Part shown: positions 35,190-44,278 of the stretch, in pieces
How the letters are laid out: every line of letters begins with the position of its first letter
How positions within the stretch are numbered: position 1 is the first letter of the stretch
Source: Oscillatoria sp. FACHB-1406
GTDB lineage: Bacteria; Cyanobacteriota; Cyanobacteriia; Cyanobacteriales; Spirulinaceae
Assembly (NCBI RefSeq): GCF_014698145.1
Contig: NZ_JACJSM010000015.1
Coordinates: forward strand, 62,001-126,000
DNA: 64,000 nucleotides
Direction of reading: 5' to 3'
Notes under the pieces: model-generated
What the model saw: only the letters and a program-made list of their open reading frames with translations
Told to the model about the DNA's origin: nothing
Database searches by the model: none
Position numbers and translations under genes: made by a program

Positions 35190-37220
35190 ATGCTTGTTTG
35201 TCCCAATTGTGATTTTGAAAATCCAAGCATTAATAAGTTTTGCGAACAATGCGGAACGTCTCTAGAAACTTGGTTGGTGGCGATCGTCGAACAAGCGCAA
35301 AGACCAACCGCCGAGAGCGTTTCTGCCCCCGTCTCCCCTCCGATTGAAAGCGCGCCGGTAGCAGTGGAAAGCCCTCAAGCCCCCGTGCCGAACCCCGAAA
35401 GCGCGCCGGTAGCAGTGGAAAGCCCCCAAGCCCCCGTGCCGAACCCCGAAAGCGCGCCGGTAGCAGAAGCCGTTGTCTCTGCCGTTCCGTCGCCGCAGCC
35501 CGAAGCTGCTGCTTCAACCGAACTGAGTGGAGAAGCAGTGGATCCCCAGCAACGTTACCGCATTGCTGCCGAGGCACGTCAAACTTGGCTCGACTGGCAG
35601 AAACAGCCCGCCGGAACGTTTGAGACGCACGTCTCGGATTCTCAACCCTCCGAACCAACTTTTTTAGAAACAGTTTTCGATCGCAGCCAGGAAGAATCAG
35701 AAAATGCGTCCGCTTCTGCCGAAGATTCCCAGGCTATGCAAGAGATACCCGCGATCGCTTACCATTACCTGACCCTTCACGATTCCCTCGCCCCCGCAAT
35801 TCCCCCCCTCCACGATGCTTGGAAGTTCGGCGGCTTTGAGACAATTTTGCTCGAAGACCGTCGAAATTGGGGGCTATTAATCGACCGTTGGGGCGATGAA
35901 GGGAATTCGCTCCTACAATTGCTCTACTGGCTCGACGAAATGCTGAAACTTTGGCAAGCCTTAGCACCAGTCGGTTGCGCTCAAAGCCTGCTCGAAGAAA
36001 CGAACTTGCGGCTCGACGAAGACCAAACCCTCTGCCTGCAACGCCTCTATCCCGATCCCGCCAACACCCAATTAACTCTTCAACACTTGGGCAAAATGTG
36101 GCAAAAGCTGTTTGGCAAATCGGGACGGACGATTTACGATCCGTTACCTCGGTTTTTGGAACAGGTGCGACAAGGCAACTACACCACTGTAGATGAAGTG
36201 CGCCCTAACCTCCAAAAGATCGCCACCCAATACGAAAATCCCTCAGCTTTCGAGGAAGAGATAACGCAAGTCCCTTCTGCCGCCGAGCGCTCCGAAGCCA
36301 ACACTATCCCCTTAGTTCAGACATCCGAGCGATTTACCGCCCCAAAAAGCAGCAGCGATGACGCGCCGACTGTCGTTCTTCCCATGCAACTGCTTAGCGT
36401 CTTGGAAGCGGGCTGTACCGATATCGGTCGCCAGCGAGAACACAATGAAGACTGCTTTGGCATCACCGCGAATATTTCCAAAGACGAAAATGCGATGAGC
36501 AAGCAAGTTCGCATTCGCGGGTTGTACGTGGTTTGCGACGGGATGGGCGGTCACGCCGCCGGAGAAGTCGCCAGTGCTATGGCTGTAGACACTTTACAGG
36601 AATATTTTAAGAACAACTGGTCAGAGGATGGCGGACTGCCCGATAAAGATACGATTATCGAAGGTGTATTGACAGCCAACCAAAAAATTTACGAAATCAA
36701 CCAGCAAAACGAACGCTCTGGGAGCGGACGGATGGGAACGACGTTGGTGATGGCTTTGGTTCGCGATACTAAAGTCGCGATCGCGCACGTCGGCGACAGT
36801 CGCATCTATCGCATCACCCGCAAGCACGGAATCGAACAACTCACCACCGACCACGAAGTCGGTCAGCGCGAGATTCAACGCGGAGTCGAACCGGCGGTTG
36901 CTTACGCTCGTCCCGATGCTTATCAACTGACTCAAGCGATCGGTCCTCGCGGCAGTAATTTTGTCAAGCCCGATGTCACTTTCTTGGAAATTAATGAAGA
37001 TACTCTGATTCTGTTGTGTTCCGATGGTCTATCCGACAACGATTTACTCGAAACGCACTTTCAGACCTATCTTACCCCTCTCATCAGTTCCAAAGCTGAC
37101 ATCGATCGCGGTTTGCAAGAACTGATTGACTTCGCTAACGATCGCAACGGTCACGATAACATTACGGGTTTGCTGGTTCGTTTAAAGGTGCGACCCAGTA
37201 CGGACTACCCGCGCTTTTAA
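35190..37220 (+). CDS. PP2C-type serine/threonine phosphatase with N-terminal zinc ribbon
   Basis: This 676-residue protein has a zinc ribbon at the start (C4, C7, C18, C21), a low-complexity linker with a 17-residue tandem repeat (ESAPVAVESPQAPVPNP, two and a third copies, 51 bp each at 35346-35460), a middle domain of unknown fold (about 140-350) and a C-terminal PP2C domain (about 405-670: GCTDIGRQREHNED, VCDGMGGHAAGE, AHVGDSRIYR, LLCSDGLSDN). The metal-binding Asp residues are in place. It is followed 43 bp on by a kinase gene of matching style, so the two probably act on the same phosphoproteins. Confidence 0.92.
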   Translation: MLVCPNCDFENPSINKFCEQCGTSLETWLVAIVEQAQRPTAESVSAPVSPPIESAPVAVESPQAPVPNPESAPVAVESPQAPVPNPESAPVAEAVVSAVPSPQPEAAASTELSGEAVDPQQRYRIAAEARQTWLDWQKQPAGTFETHVSDSQPSEPTFLETVFDRSQEESENASASAEDSQAMQEIPAIAYHYLTLHDSLAPAIPPLHDAWKFGGFETILLEDRRNWGLLIDRWGDEGNSLLQLLYWLDEMLKLWQALAPVGCAQSLLEETNLRLDEDQTLCLQRLYPDPANTQLTLQHLGKMWQKLFGKSGRTIYDPLPRFLEQVRQGNYTTVDEVRPNLQKIATQYENPSAFEEEITQVPSAAERSEANTIPLVQTSERFTAPKSSSDDAPTVVLPMQLLSVLEAGCTDIGRQREHNEDCFGITANISKDENAMSKQVRIRGLYVVCDGMGGHAAGEVASAMAVDTLQEYFKNNWSEDGGLPDKDTIIEGVLTANQKIYEINQQNERSGSGRMGTTLVMALVRDTKVAIAHVGDSRIYRITRKHGIEQLTTDHEVGQREIQRGVEPAVAYARPDAYQLTQAIGPRGSNFVKPDVTFLEINEDTLILLCSDGLSDNDLLETHFQTYLTPLISSKADIDRGLQELIDFANDRNGHDNITGLLVRLKVRPSTDYPRF

Positions 37221-37263
37221 AATGTCGCGCGAGTCGCTGCCTTAGTCCCTTGCCCGCAACGTT

Positions 37264-38469
37264 ATGATTACGATCGCGCTCCTAGACCCGAAAACTCACA
37301 ACCCCACTCAAACTTGGGCTTTTCGCGACTCCGAGGCAATTCGCATCGGCCGCGCTAACGATAATGAGATCGTTCTCGATCGCAACTTGGAAGTTTCGCG
37401 CTATCACGCCGAGTTGCGCTCGGTCGCCCGCACGCCGGGACAGCACCAATGGCAGTTGCTCGGACGCGGAGCGAATGGGACGTTTCTCAATGGCGTGTTG
37501 GTTTCTCAAGCCTTTGTTCCCGACAACGCCCTCCTCCAACTCGCAAAAGGTGGCCCTCTATTGCGGATCGACTTGTCCGAGGTTGCTGCGCCCCCCGTCT
37601 CCCCTGGCTGCACCCACGCGGGTAATGCTCCTAATACCCTATTTTGCGTGCATTGCGGTCAGCCCATTGTTGAGGAAGAACGGTTCGTGCGTCAGTATCA
37701 AGTGTTGCGCGTTTTGGGGCGCGGCGGGATGGGGACGACGTACCTCGCATGGGATAAAGCGGGGTCGATTTCCGGACGACCGATTACCCTCGTGCTTAAG
37801 GAAATGAATGCGGATATGGCAAAAGTTCCGAAAGCGCAGGAGCTTTTTGAGCGGGAAGCGCGCATTCTCAAGAACTTAGCGCATCCCGGCATTCCGAAAT
37901 ATTACGATTTCTTTATCGAGCAGGGTAAGAAATACCTGGCGATGGAGTTGATTCATGGGCAAAATCTCGAACAACGCATCTATCAAAAGGGGCCTGTTGC
38001 ACCGCAACTAGCCATTGAATGGATGCTGCAAACTTGCGATATTTTGGGGTATCTCCACTCCCTCGATCCGCCCCTCGTCCATCGCGACGTGAAACCCGCT
38101 AATTTGATGCTTCGCAACGTCGATAATCGCATCGTGTTGCTCGATTTTGGCGCGGTGAAGGAAATCGGTACGCCAATGGGAACGCGCATCGGTGCGGAAG
38201 GATACAGCGCGCCAGAACAGGATCGGGGGCAGCCTTGTCCCCAATCCGATCTGTTTGCGATCGGTCCGACGCTGACTTTTTTGCTTTCGGGGGAATCCCC
38301 CATCCGCTATTACAAATCGGTCGATCGCGACTTCCGTTTGAGCGTTGGCAGCATCCCTAGCATCAATGCAAAGCTCCAGCACGTTATTGAGACAGCTAGC
38401 GAACCGCAACTGCGGCGGCGCTATCAAACCGCTAAAGAGTTGTTTGCTGCTTTAACAGATTGTTTGTAA
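37264..38469 (+). CDS. FHA-domain serine/threonine protein kinase with zinc-ribbon linker
   Basis: This 401-residue protein combines an N-terminal FHA domain (about 5-100; RIGR at 27-30, S45-R46-x-H48, and N71-G72), a short Cys-rich knuckle (C116, C128, C131) and a protein kinase domain (145-400) with G-loop GRGGMG (152-157), catalytic Lys in VLKE (K179), HRD (273-275) and DFG (294-296). FHA domains bind phosphothreonine, so it may recognise its own or partner phosphorylation sites. No membrane segment is present. The order FHA first, kinase second is less common than the reverse. It probably shares an operon with the PP2C gene upstream. Confidence 0.92.
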   Translation: MITIALLDPKTHNPTQTWAFRDSEAIRIGRANDNEIVLDRNLEVSRYHAELRSVARTPGQHQWQLLGRGANGTFLNGVLVSQAFVPDNALLQLAKGGPLLRIDLSEVAAPPVSPGCTHAGNAPNTLFCVHCGQPIVEEERFVRQYQVLRVLGRGGMGTTYLAWDKAGSISGRPITLVLKEMNADMAKVPKAQELFEREARILKNLAHPGIPKYYDFFIEQGKKYLAMELIHGQNLEQRIYQKGPVAPQLAIEWMLQTCDILGYLHSLDPPLVHRDVKPANLMLRNVDNRIVLLDFGAVKEIGTPMGTRIGAEGYSAPEQDRGQPCPQSDLFAIGPTLTFLLSGESPIRYYKSVDRDFRLSVGSIPSINAKLQHVIETASEPQLRRRYQTAKELFAALTDCL

Positions 38470-38543
38470 GCCTTATAAATCCCAGTATTGTTTTGCTCTA
38501 GCTCGAACTCACCAGAAAACCCGATGAGATTGCGATCGCGGGA

Positions 38544-38762
38544 TCAATCTTCATCCCAAGCTTCGACGACGAGGACATCGCCAATTGCATCCTGCATCGT
38601 AAAGCCAAAATCAAGCAGTTCGTTCTTCCAATACTGCCAGTCGTCACCATAAAGCAGAGCGACTTTCCAGATGCTATCGTTCGGTTTTAAGGCTTTGGAA
38701 TCGACTAAGGATTGTAATTGACGTTGAAATTTCACCATCGGGTGAGCGAGTTGCTGAATCAT
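38544..38762 (-). CDS. DUF4327 family small protein
   Basis: This 72-residue acidic protein (HPMVKFQRQLQSLVDSKAL, DSIWKVALLYGDDWQYWK, ending in VVEAWDED) fits DUF4327, found only in cyanobacteria. No signal peptide or membrane segment. The function is unknown. It is convergent with the kinase gene. Confidence 0.75.
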   Translation of the reverse strand: MIQQLAHPMVKFQRQLQSLVDSKALKPNDSIWKVALLYGDDWQYWKNELLDFGFTMQDAIGDVLVVEAWDED

Positions 38763-39099
38763 ACTCTCAAAATTTCGTTAATATTGGATAGTACAAAAAT
38801 TCTTAGGGCTGCTTTCCCGGCTCTGATGCTTTACCCATGCGTAGAAGTCAAGGCATCGGGAATTTAATATCCAGCATAGTTGTAACGCATCTAGGGCGAT
38901 CGATGCAAGTCTTTTTTGAAAAATGTTCGGAAATTACTACTTTCTCACGGGAACGAGCTTGCGTTCCTCTCGCCCTTTGCATCAGATTTAGGGAATTTAA
39001 TCTTTAATTTAGCACAGTATGACGCTATCGGTGTAATTTAATAATTTCGTGACGCGATCGCTCATCTCTGTTAAAATTTTCTGTCTTCAGCTTGAATCT
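38763..39099. other. intergenic region, no gene seen
   Basis: About 340 bp. The only structure noted is a hairpin GGGAACGagcttGCGTTCC near 38948-38966. No open frame of interest. Confidence 0.4.
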
Positions 39100-39750
39100 T
39101 TAAGCGTTTCGCGATCGCCCTGCGGCAAGCTGTTGCCTTAAATCCCGAATCGCAGCGCTCGTGTTGCGCCCATAAGCGATTTCAATACAGCGCGCGATCG
39201 CATCCTGTAGATCGCGATCGGGGAAGTAAACGCTTTGAGTTTGAAGCTGATAATTCGCTCCATCTAGCCGATAAATCAAGAGTTGCTGCTTTTTTAACAG
39301 CCAAACTTCCGGTACGCGATAAGGAAGATAATCCGCCACATCCGAATAACTGGTAACATCGATTTCGATAACCAAATCTGGCGGCGGATCGTTTTTCCAG
39401 TCAATCCGCTTCTTTCCACACACCGCTTGCCAGTTATTAATATAAAAACAATAATTCGGTTCGATGCCGCTTTCTTCCGGCAAAGTCATCGTCACGGGAG
39501 TAAACGCATCGTATTCTCGCCCCTCGAAATCTAAAAGAGTCGTGACAATACTCGCCAACAGATGAGCATCTTTTCCGTGAACCGGCAAGGGTGACATTAG
39601 CAATACTTCTCCGGAACGATACTTTAAACGCGGGATCGAGCCATCGCCTCTGCGATCGCACAAACTCTGATACTCTTGCCAAGTCGCAGGCAACCGCACG
39701 ACAGAACCGGGAGGTAATTGAATTTTTTCGGGCGAAACAATGGCTAGCAT
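39100..39750 (-). CDS. Uma2-family (DUF820) protein
   Basis: This 216-residue protein has the Uma2 layout: PATWQEYQSLCDRRGDG near the start, RLKYRSGEVLLMSPLPVHGKD, GIEPNYCFYINNW and the core DPPPDLVIEIDVTSYSD, then VPEVWLLKKQQLLIYRL. The PD-(D/E)xK-like acidic residues are present. The first eleven codons (MLAIVSPEKIQ) and the segment around RIDWKN recur, joined together, in the chimeric gene at 41937-42224. It is downstream of, and on the same strand as, the ParA-type operon, 61 bp away. Confidence 0.82.
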   Translation of the reverse strand: MLAIVSPEKIQLPPGSVVRLPATWQEYQSLCDRRGDGSIPRLKYRSGEVLLMSPLPVHGKDAHLLASIVTTLLDFEGREYDAFTPVTMTLPEESGIEPNYCFYINNWQAVCGKKRIDWKNDPPPDLVIEIDVTSYSDVADYLPYRVPEVWLLKKQQLLIYRLDGANYQLQTQSVYFPDRDLQDAIARCIEIAYGRNTSAAIRDLRQQLAAGRSRNA

Positions 39751-39811
39751 AATATCAATTCCCTTGAACTACCATTCCTTCGCTATCATAATAGAAAATA
39801 GCCGTCTCGAC

Positions 39812-40516
39812 CTACATTTCTAAGCTTCTCAGCGCAGAAATAAGAGCATCTTTTTTCATCTTGCTAATTCCCTTAATCCCCTGTTGCTTCGCCCTCGTTT
39901 TTAGCTCTGCTACGGAGAGCGAACTCAGTAACTCAGCTTCATTAACGACTTTATTAATGGGTTCGGAAGTTGCTTCGGGTTCGAGATAAAAAACTTGCTT
40001 CAACGCATCGAGTTTTTTTCCCTTAGTTATGCCACATTTTAAAGTTGTAATCGGGGTAAAATTTTTCCAGCTTTGGCGCGGTGCTTCGTCAATTCGATTG
40101 GTAGCAACAGCAAGTTTTACAGTTTTGAGTGGGCTGGCGGGTTGTTTAATTAAATATTCCAGAGCCGAGGCTATTTCATCTCTCGATGCCGTTGAAAGAT
40201 TAATCTTTGGCATCTGCTCGCCTGATAGCACTTTCACCACTTCTTCTGCATCGCCCTCTGGATTGACAATAATGCACCAGACTCGTTCTAAGGCGGCTTC
40301 TTCAGCAACAGTATAGACAAACGAATTTCCGATAACCTGATATTTATCTCTGCCAATCTCTTTAACAATAATTGGAACCCAATTCGTGCCGCCTTTTTCA
40401 GTTAGCAAGCGAGCCGAGGCTTTAATCGAGAATGTTGAAGCTTCCGTTTTTCCTCCAGCCTCGATATCATCCAAATAGAGATACATGAGCTTCCCAATAT
40501 CTTCAACTGCACTCAT
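39812..40516 (-). CDS. ParB-like protein with C-terminal Rho_N/SAP-like motif, partner of the ParA-nuclease fusion
   Basis: This 234-residue protein has, at 46-84 (WVPIIVKEIGRDKYQVIGN then a helix and VWCIIV), the strand-helix pattern of the ParB/Srx N-terminal domain; the GERR box that ParB uses to bind CTP is missing. The C-terminal 35 residues (LSVAELKTRAKQQGIKGISK, then KKDALISALR) look like a Rho_N or SAP nucleic-acid-binding motif. Its ATG overlaps the TGA of the upstream ParA-type gene by four bases (ATGA), so the two are translationally coupled. I do not know a named family with this combination. A role as DNA-binding partner of the ATPase is inferred from context. Confidence 0.6.
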   Translation of the reverse strand: MSAVEDIGKLMYLYLDDIEAGGKTEASTFSIKASARLLTEKGGTNWVPIIVKEIGRDKYQVIGNSFVYTVAEEAALERVWCIIVNPEGDAEEVVKVLSGEQMPKINLSTASRDEIASALEYLIKQPASPLKTVKLAVATNRIDEAPRQSWKNFTPITTLKCGITKGKKLDALKQVFYLEPEATSEPINKVVNEAELLSSLSVAELKTRAKQQGIKGISKMKKDALISALRSLEM

Positions 40517-41850
40517 TGTAAGAAATACTCCTTAGCTAAATTTTTATAATATTCGTGAGCGGTTCTATCGCGATAAACCGCAGGAGTGTTGGAAAATGCC
40601 GAGCTTGCAATTCCCGCATAACTCGGCACGATCGCAACATGAAGGTCTTTTTTTGCATTCGTATGTCTGGGATAGAAGTATGGCAGCAAATCGACTTTCT
40701 CTTTCCGTGCATCCGTGATGATTTTATGAATGGCGTGCTGAGCCGCTTCTAATTGAGGATTTGTAATCTTCTCTCCATTAAAAAAGATTGGCAAGGCAAT
40801 TGGACTTCCATCTTTTTTTTCAGCCTGAATTTCAGGAATAAACTTTTTAATAGCAACAGCAGCATTCTGCAAGGAGAAGAGACTATTATGTTTTGTGGGA
40901 ATCAAAATTACGTCTGCTGCAAAAACTGCCAGTTGACTCAAAATTCTCCAGTTAGGAGGTGAATCGATTAAAATATAGTCGTATTCATTTCTTACTGATT
41001 CTAACACTTGATGTAAACGATGGCGCGTCATCAGTTTCAGCAGTTGGTCATCGGTAGTATTAGAAAACTTCTCATCCGCCGGAATGACATCAAATGCAAC
41101 TTGCAATTTTTTGGTTTTGAAGAAAAATTCATAAGAGCAAAGAGCGCTGTCTACCGGAATATTGCGTTCGGTGAGAAAATCATATACGCTCCCTTGACTT
41201 AACGAAATTCCTAATGCACGAGTTAAGTCGTGTTGGTTTGGATCGAAGTCAATTACCAATACTTTTTTTCCGGCTAAGGTCAGTATCCCTGCTAAATTAA
41301 TGGTAGTTGTTGTTTTTCCAACGCCACCTTTATTATTATACACTGTGACAGTCAGCGCTCGGCTAGCACTCTCAATTTTGTGGCGTATTTCAGCAATTCT
41401 ATTGTCAATATTATTTGTGTCTAAAACGTAACAAGGCGTGGCAGGATAAATAACTTTGCCGTGTTTACGAAACAATTGAATGTGGTCTGCATTGGTAATA
41501 ATTCCCCACTGAGCGCTTTTACAGCTTGCGCCGAGAAGGTAGCGTTTTATTTGAGCAACAGTGCTTTTATATTGCGGGCTACCACTCGCTAAGTTTACAT
41601 CTCTTCCCTTTAACTCTACAAGGAGATAAGGATTAGATTTGGTATGCAAGAATATATTGTTTCCGTTATTTTTTCTAACTGCTAGATCGACAGCCGATTT
41701 TCCGTCTCCTGTCTGATATTCTGGATAAATTTCGTTGGATTCAAAACCTAATGCTTTTAGTAGCTCGTAGGAAAAGTTAGAAGCAACGATAGCTTCTGGA
41801 GCATTAGCAGGAAGATTGTGCAGGACAGGCTGAAGACTGATAGAAGTCAT
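40513..41850 (-). CDS. ParA-type ATPase fused to an N-terminal PD-(D/E)xK nuclease-like domain
   Basis: This 445-residue protein has two parts. Residues 1-150 resemble the N-terminal nuclease domain of type I restriction enzyme HsdR: D55 (SAVDLAV), E79-L-K81 (LLVELKGRDV) and Q100-x3-Y104 (AQIKRYL) make a complete D...ExK...QxxxY set. Residues 165-445 are a ParA/MinD-type ATPase with the deviant Walker A KGGVGKTT (174-181, signature Lys K174), Walker A' VLVIDFDPNQHDLT and Walker B YILIDSPPN (D296). ParA proteins move or position DNA; a nuclease domain on one is unusual. The gene is AT-richer than housekeeping neighbours. It forms an ATGA-overlap operon with the ParB-like gene. Plasmid partition, phage or plasmid defence, or transposon targeting are all possible. 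Confidence 0.8.
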   Translation of the reverse strand: MTSISLQPVLHNLPANAPEAIVASNFSYELLKALGFESNEIYPEYQTGDGKSAVDLAVRKNNGNNIFLHTKSNPYLLVELKGRDVNLASGSPQYKSTVAQIKRYLLGASCKSAQWGIITNADHIQLFRKHGKVIYPATPCYVLDTNNIDNRIAEIRHKIESASRALTVTVYNNKGGVGKTTTTINLAGILTLAGKKVLVIDFDPNQHDLTRALGISLSQGSVYDFLTERNIPVDSALCSYEFFFKTKKLQVAFDVIPADEKFSNTTDDQLLKLMTRHRLHQVLESVRNEYDYILIDSPPNWRILSQLAVFAADVILIPTKHNSLFSLQNAAVAIKKFIPEIQAEKKDGSPIALPIFFNGEKITNPQLEAAQHAIHKIITDARKEKVDLLPYFYPRHTNAKKDLHVAIVPSYAGIASSAFSNTPAVYRDRTAHEYYKNLAKEYFLQ

Positions 41851-41936
41851 GTTTGAAGTGGATTAGCTTCCGGTCGTGGCTCCTTCTATTATGCCCACTT
41901 CTCAAAACTTATTCCCAAAAAGAAAAGATTTTTAAT

Positions 41937-42224
41937 TTACTGCTGGTGTTGTAAAATCGGCAGTAGAATCTCTGGCGAAACGCGATCGCTCGTTGTCACT
42001 TCTCCCAAGCGCGTCGGCAAAATGAATCGAACGCGACCGGCTTTAACTTTCTTATCGAGTTCCAAAGCCGTTAAAATGCTAAAAACTTCTACATTGGCGG
42101 GAGTTTTTACCGGAAGTCCTGTTTTAATAATTAGTTCTTGCTGCCGTTGCACTTCTGTTTCCGTCCACTTTTTTCCAGTCAATCCGCTTCTTTGAATTTT
42201 TTCGGGCGAAACAATAGCTAGCAT
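41937..42224 (-). pseudogene. chimeric fragment: Uma2 start joined to a second copy of the aroB 3' end
   Basis: The frame starts with MLAIVSPEKIQ, identical to the start of the Uma2 protein at 39750. It then has bases identical to the Uma2 segment that encodes KKRIDWK (near 39400-39420) but read in another frame (RSGLTGKK), and then switches to a 75-residue stretch that matches the AroB C-terminus ([17 protein letters not shown] to LLPILQ) with about six substitutions. The reading frame is open over 95 codons but no whole domain is encoded. It records at least two recombination events. Confidence 0.85.
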
Positions 42225-42342
42225 AATAAGCAGGTATGCAAAATTATTTACACATAACCATGAGCCAAAAAGCAGGAAAGCCAAGGGTTTCAGGATTTGC
42301 AAGTGAGTAATTTATTTTGCTTAGGTGCTTATCAACAATATC

Positions 42343-42861
42343 TCACATTAAGTCTTCCCTAAGCTTAGTCAGTATCAACCCCATCCAATTTTTACCCGGC
42401 CACTGACTGATATCAAAAATTTTAGGATCGTTTCGATCCAATCCCACGCTCCACTTTCGATCGTGACGGTAAGCTTCTACCAGTAGAGTTCCACGAGTCT
42501 TCAGTAACAGATCTAATAAATGTTCGTGCTGTGAAAATTTCTCTTTATTTCCTCGATAAACAATTTGTTGACAGTATTGACTCCAGATAGTGCTGTCAAA
42601 GTTTTGAACCATTCTCCCTAATTCCTGATGTTGTTGAGGATGCTTAGCAGCGATTATCTTTTTAGCGGTTTGAAGGTCGCCAAACAATAAAGCTTTCTGG
42701 TACATCATAAATTGCTCGGCACAGTTATAGGTAATGCCATTTAAAGTGAAAGGCACAATATACCACTGCGAAAAAGGCGAGGTATAGTCCACAAAAAAAG
42801 TAAATTGTTTATAAAAATAAAGTTCAACTTTATCGACAATTGAAGCATTTTTTATATTCAT
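42343..42861 (-). CDS. NADAR-domain (YbiA/DUF1768-like) protein
   Basis: This 172-residue protein shows the NADAR pattern: SPFSQWYIVPFTLNGITYNCAEQFMMYQ split over about 30-55 with the conserved Glu, then KALLFGD, the helix AKKIIAAKHPQQHQELG, and the C-terminal GKNWMGLILTKLREDL. NADAR domains act on ADP-ribose or NAD derivatives; some remove ADP-ribose from guanine in DNA and serve as antitoxins to DarT-type toxins, others clean up riboflavin intermediates. No DarT-like gene is adjacent. The ATG at 42861 is preferred to a TTG at 42879. It lies between the two copies of the aroB 3' end. Confidence 0.8.
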   Translation of the reverse strand: MNIKNASIVDKVELYFYKQFTFFVDYTSPFSQWYIVPFTLNGITYNCAEQFMMYQKALLFGDLQTAKKIIAAKHPQQHQELGRMVQNFDSTIWSQYCQQIVYRGNKEKFSQHEHLLDLLLKTRGTLLVEAYRHDRKWSVGLDRNDPKIFDISQWPGKNWMGLILTKLREDLM

Positions 42862-43166
42862 AGCTTCTTCAGGAATCAATTTACAAGTATCAATTTATTG
42901 TTTAACATTATTCATATTTTTATTGATAAAATATTTAGACTATCAGTTTTTGACTAATGAAGATATTTTGTCTCAAGAAATCCACTTTCTAAACCGGCTA
43001 TTTGCTTTAATTGACGAATTTCATACAAATGCGATTGAAGCACATAACACCCAACGTCTTCAATAAGAGACCCGACGCAATTCCCTAAGAAAGTGCAGAA
43101 GTCCCCACCTTTAGTATCGTCAATATCGGGTCAGTTAGCTCAATTTCGTAAAACTTCTTCTCATTT

Positions 43167-44273
43167 TTATGAAAAAGCGTTGTTCGAGTGTTGTAAAATC
43201 GGAAGTAGAATCTCTGGCGAAACGCGATCGCTCATTGTCACTTCTCCTAAGCGCGTTGGCAAAATGAATCGAACGCGACCGCCTTTAACTTTCTTATCGA
43301 GTTCCAAAGCTGTTAAAATGCTAGAAACTTCTACATTGGCGGGAATTTTTACCGGAAGTCCTGCTTTAATAATTAGTTCTTGCTGCCGTTGCGCTTCTGT
43401 TTCAGTCCAAATTTCCAATGCGAGGGCAATTTCTCCAGCCGCAACCATACCAATTCCGACTGCTTCGCCGTGATTGATGCTACGATATCCCGTTAAACTT
43501 TCGATCGCGTGACCAATCGTATGACCGTAGTTGAGAATCGCGCGCAACCCCGCTTCTTTTTCATCTTTCCCGACCACATCTGCCTTCGCTTGACAAGAGC
43601 GTAGTAAGATAAAATTTAGCAGTTCTGGGTCAAATGTTCGGAAGCGATCGAGATGTTTTGCAGCCTCGAGTTTCTCGAACAATTCCACATCCCAAATCAC
43701 CCCATATTTAATAACTTCTGCCATCCCCGCGCGGAATTCTCGCGATGGCAACGTTTCCAAAACATTGGGATCGATCGCAACCCACTTGGGTTGATAAAAT
43801 GCACCAATCAAGTTTTTTCCTTGGGGGTGATTGACTCCCGTTTTACCGCCAATCGAAGCATCTACCATCGCTAAGAGCGAAGTCGGAACTTGAACGAAAT
43901 TAATCCCTCGCAACCAAGTTGCTGCTGCAAATCCTGTCATATCTCCAATTACGCCACCCCCTAATGCGACTAAGGTTGAGGAACGTTCCAAGCGTTTTTC
44001 GATCGCGGTATCGTAGACTTTCTGAATCGAATTTAGGGTTTTGTAGCGTTCTCCAGGGGGAATTAAATGATAGCTGGTGTCAAATCCGGCTTCCTTTAGC
44101 GATTTAAGGGCGCGATCGCCGTATAGTTTAAAAATAGCAGGATTGGAAACCAGTAAAACTTTTTTGCCGAGTTTAAGCTGACTCATTTCTGCGCCGATGC
44201 GATCTAAAAGACCGGGCGCGATCGTAAGATCGTAGGAATTATCAGGTAGTGCAACGCGAATGGTCGAAGACAT
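43167..44273 (-). CDS. aroB: 3-dehydroquinate synthase
   Basis: This 368-residue enzyme makes 3-dehydroquinate from DAHP, the second step of the shikimate pathway, with NAD and a metal ion. Visible are the NAD-binding [19 protein letters not shown], the substrate loop [18 protein letters not shown], and the metal-binding His residues in [12 protein letters not shown] and [10 protein letters not shown]. The last residues (HSNNAFS) differ from relatives and from the duplicated fragment (HQQ), so the very 3' end may have been altered when the copy was made. Upstream of the ATG lie heptameric repeats. Confidence 0.95.
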   Translation of the reverse strand: MSSTIRVALPDNSYDLTIAPGLLDRIGAEMSQLKLGKKVLLVSNPAIFKLYGDRALKSLKEAGFDTSYHLIPPGERYKTLNSIQKVYDTAIEKRLERSSTLVALGGGVIGDMTGFAAATWLRGINFVQVPTSLLAMVDASIGGKTGVNHPQGKNLIGAFYQPKWVAIDPNVLETLPSREFRAGMAEVIKYGVIWDVELFEKLEAAKHLDRFRTFDPELLNFILLRSCQAKADVVGKDEKEAGLRAILNYGHTIGHAIESLTGYRSINHGEAVGIGMVAAGEIALALEIWTETEAQRQQELIIKAGLPVKIPANVEVSSILTALELDKKVKGGRVRFILPTRLGEVTMSDRVSPEILLPILQHSNNAFS

Positions 44274-44278
44274 TTGAA

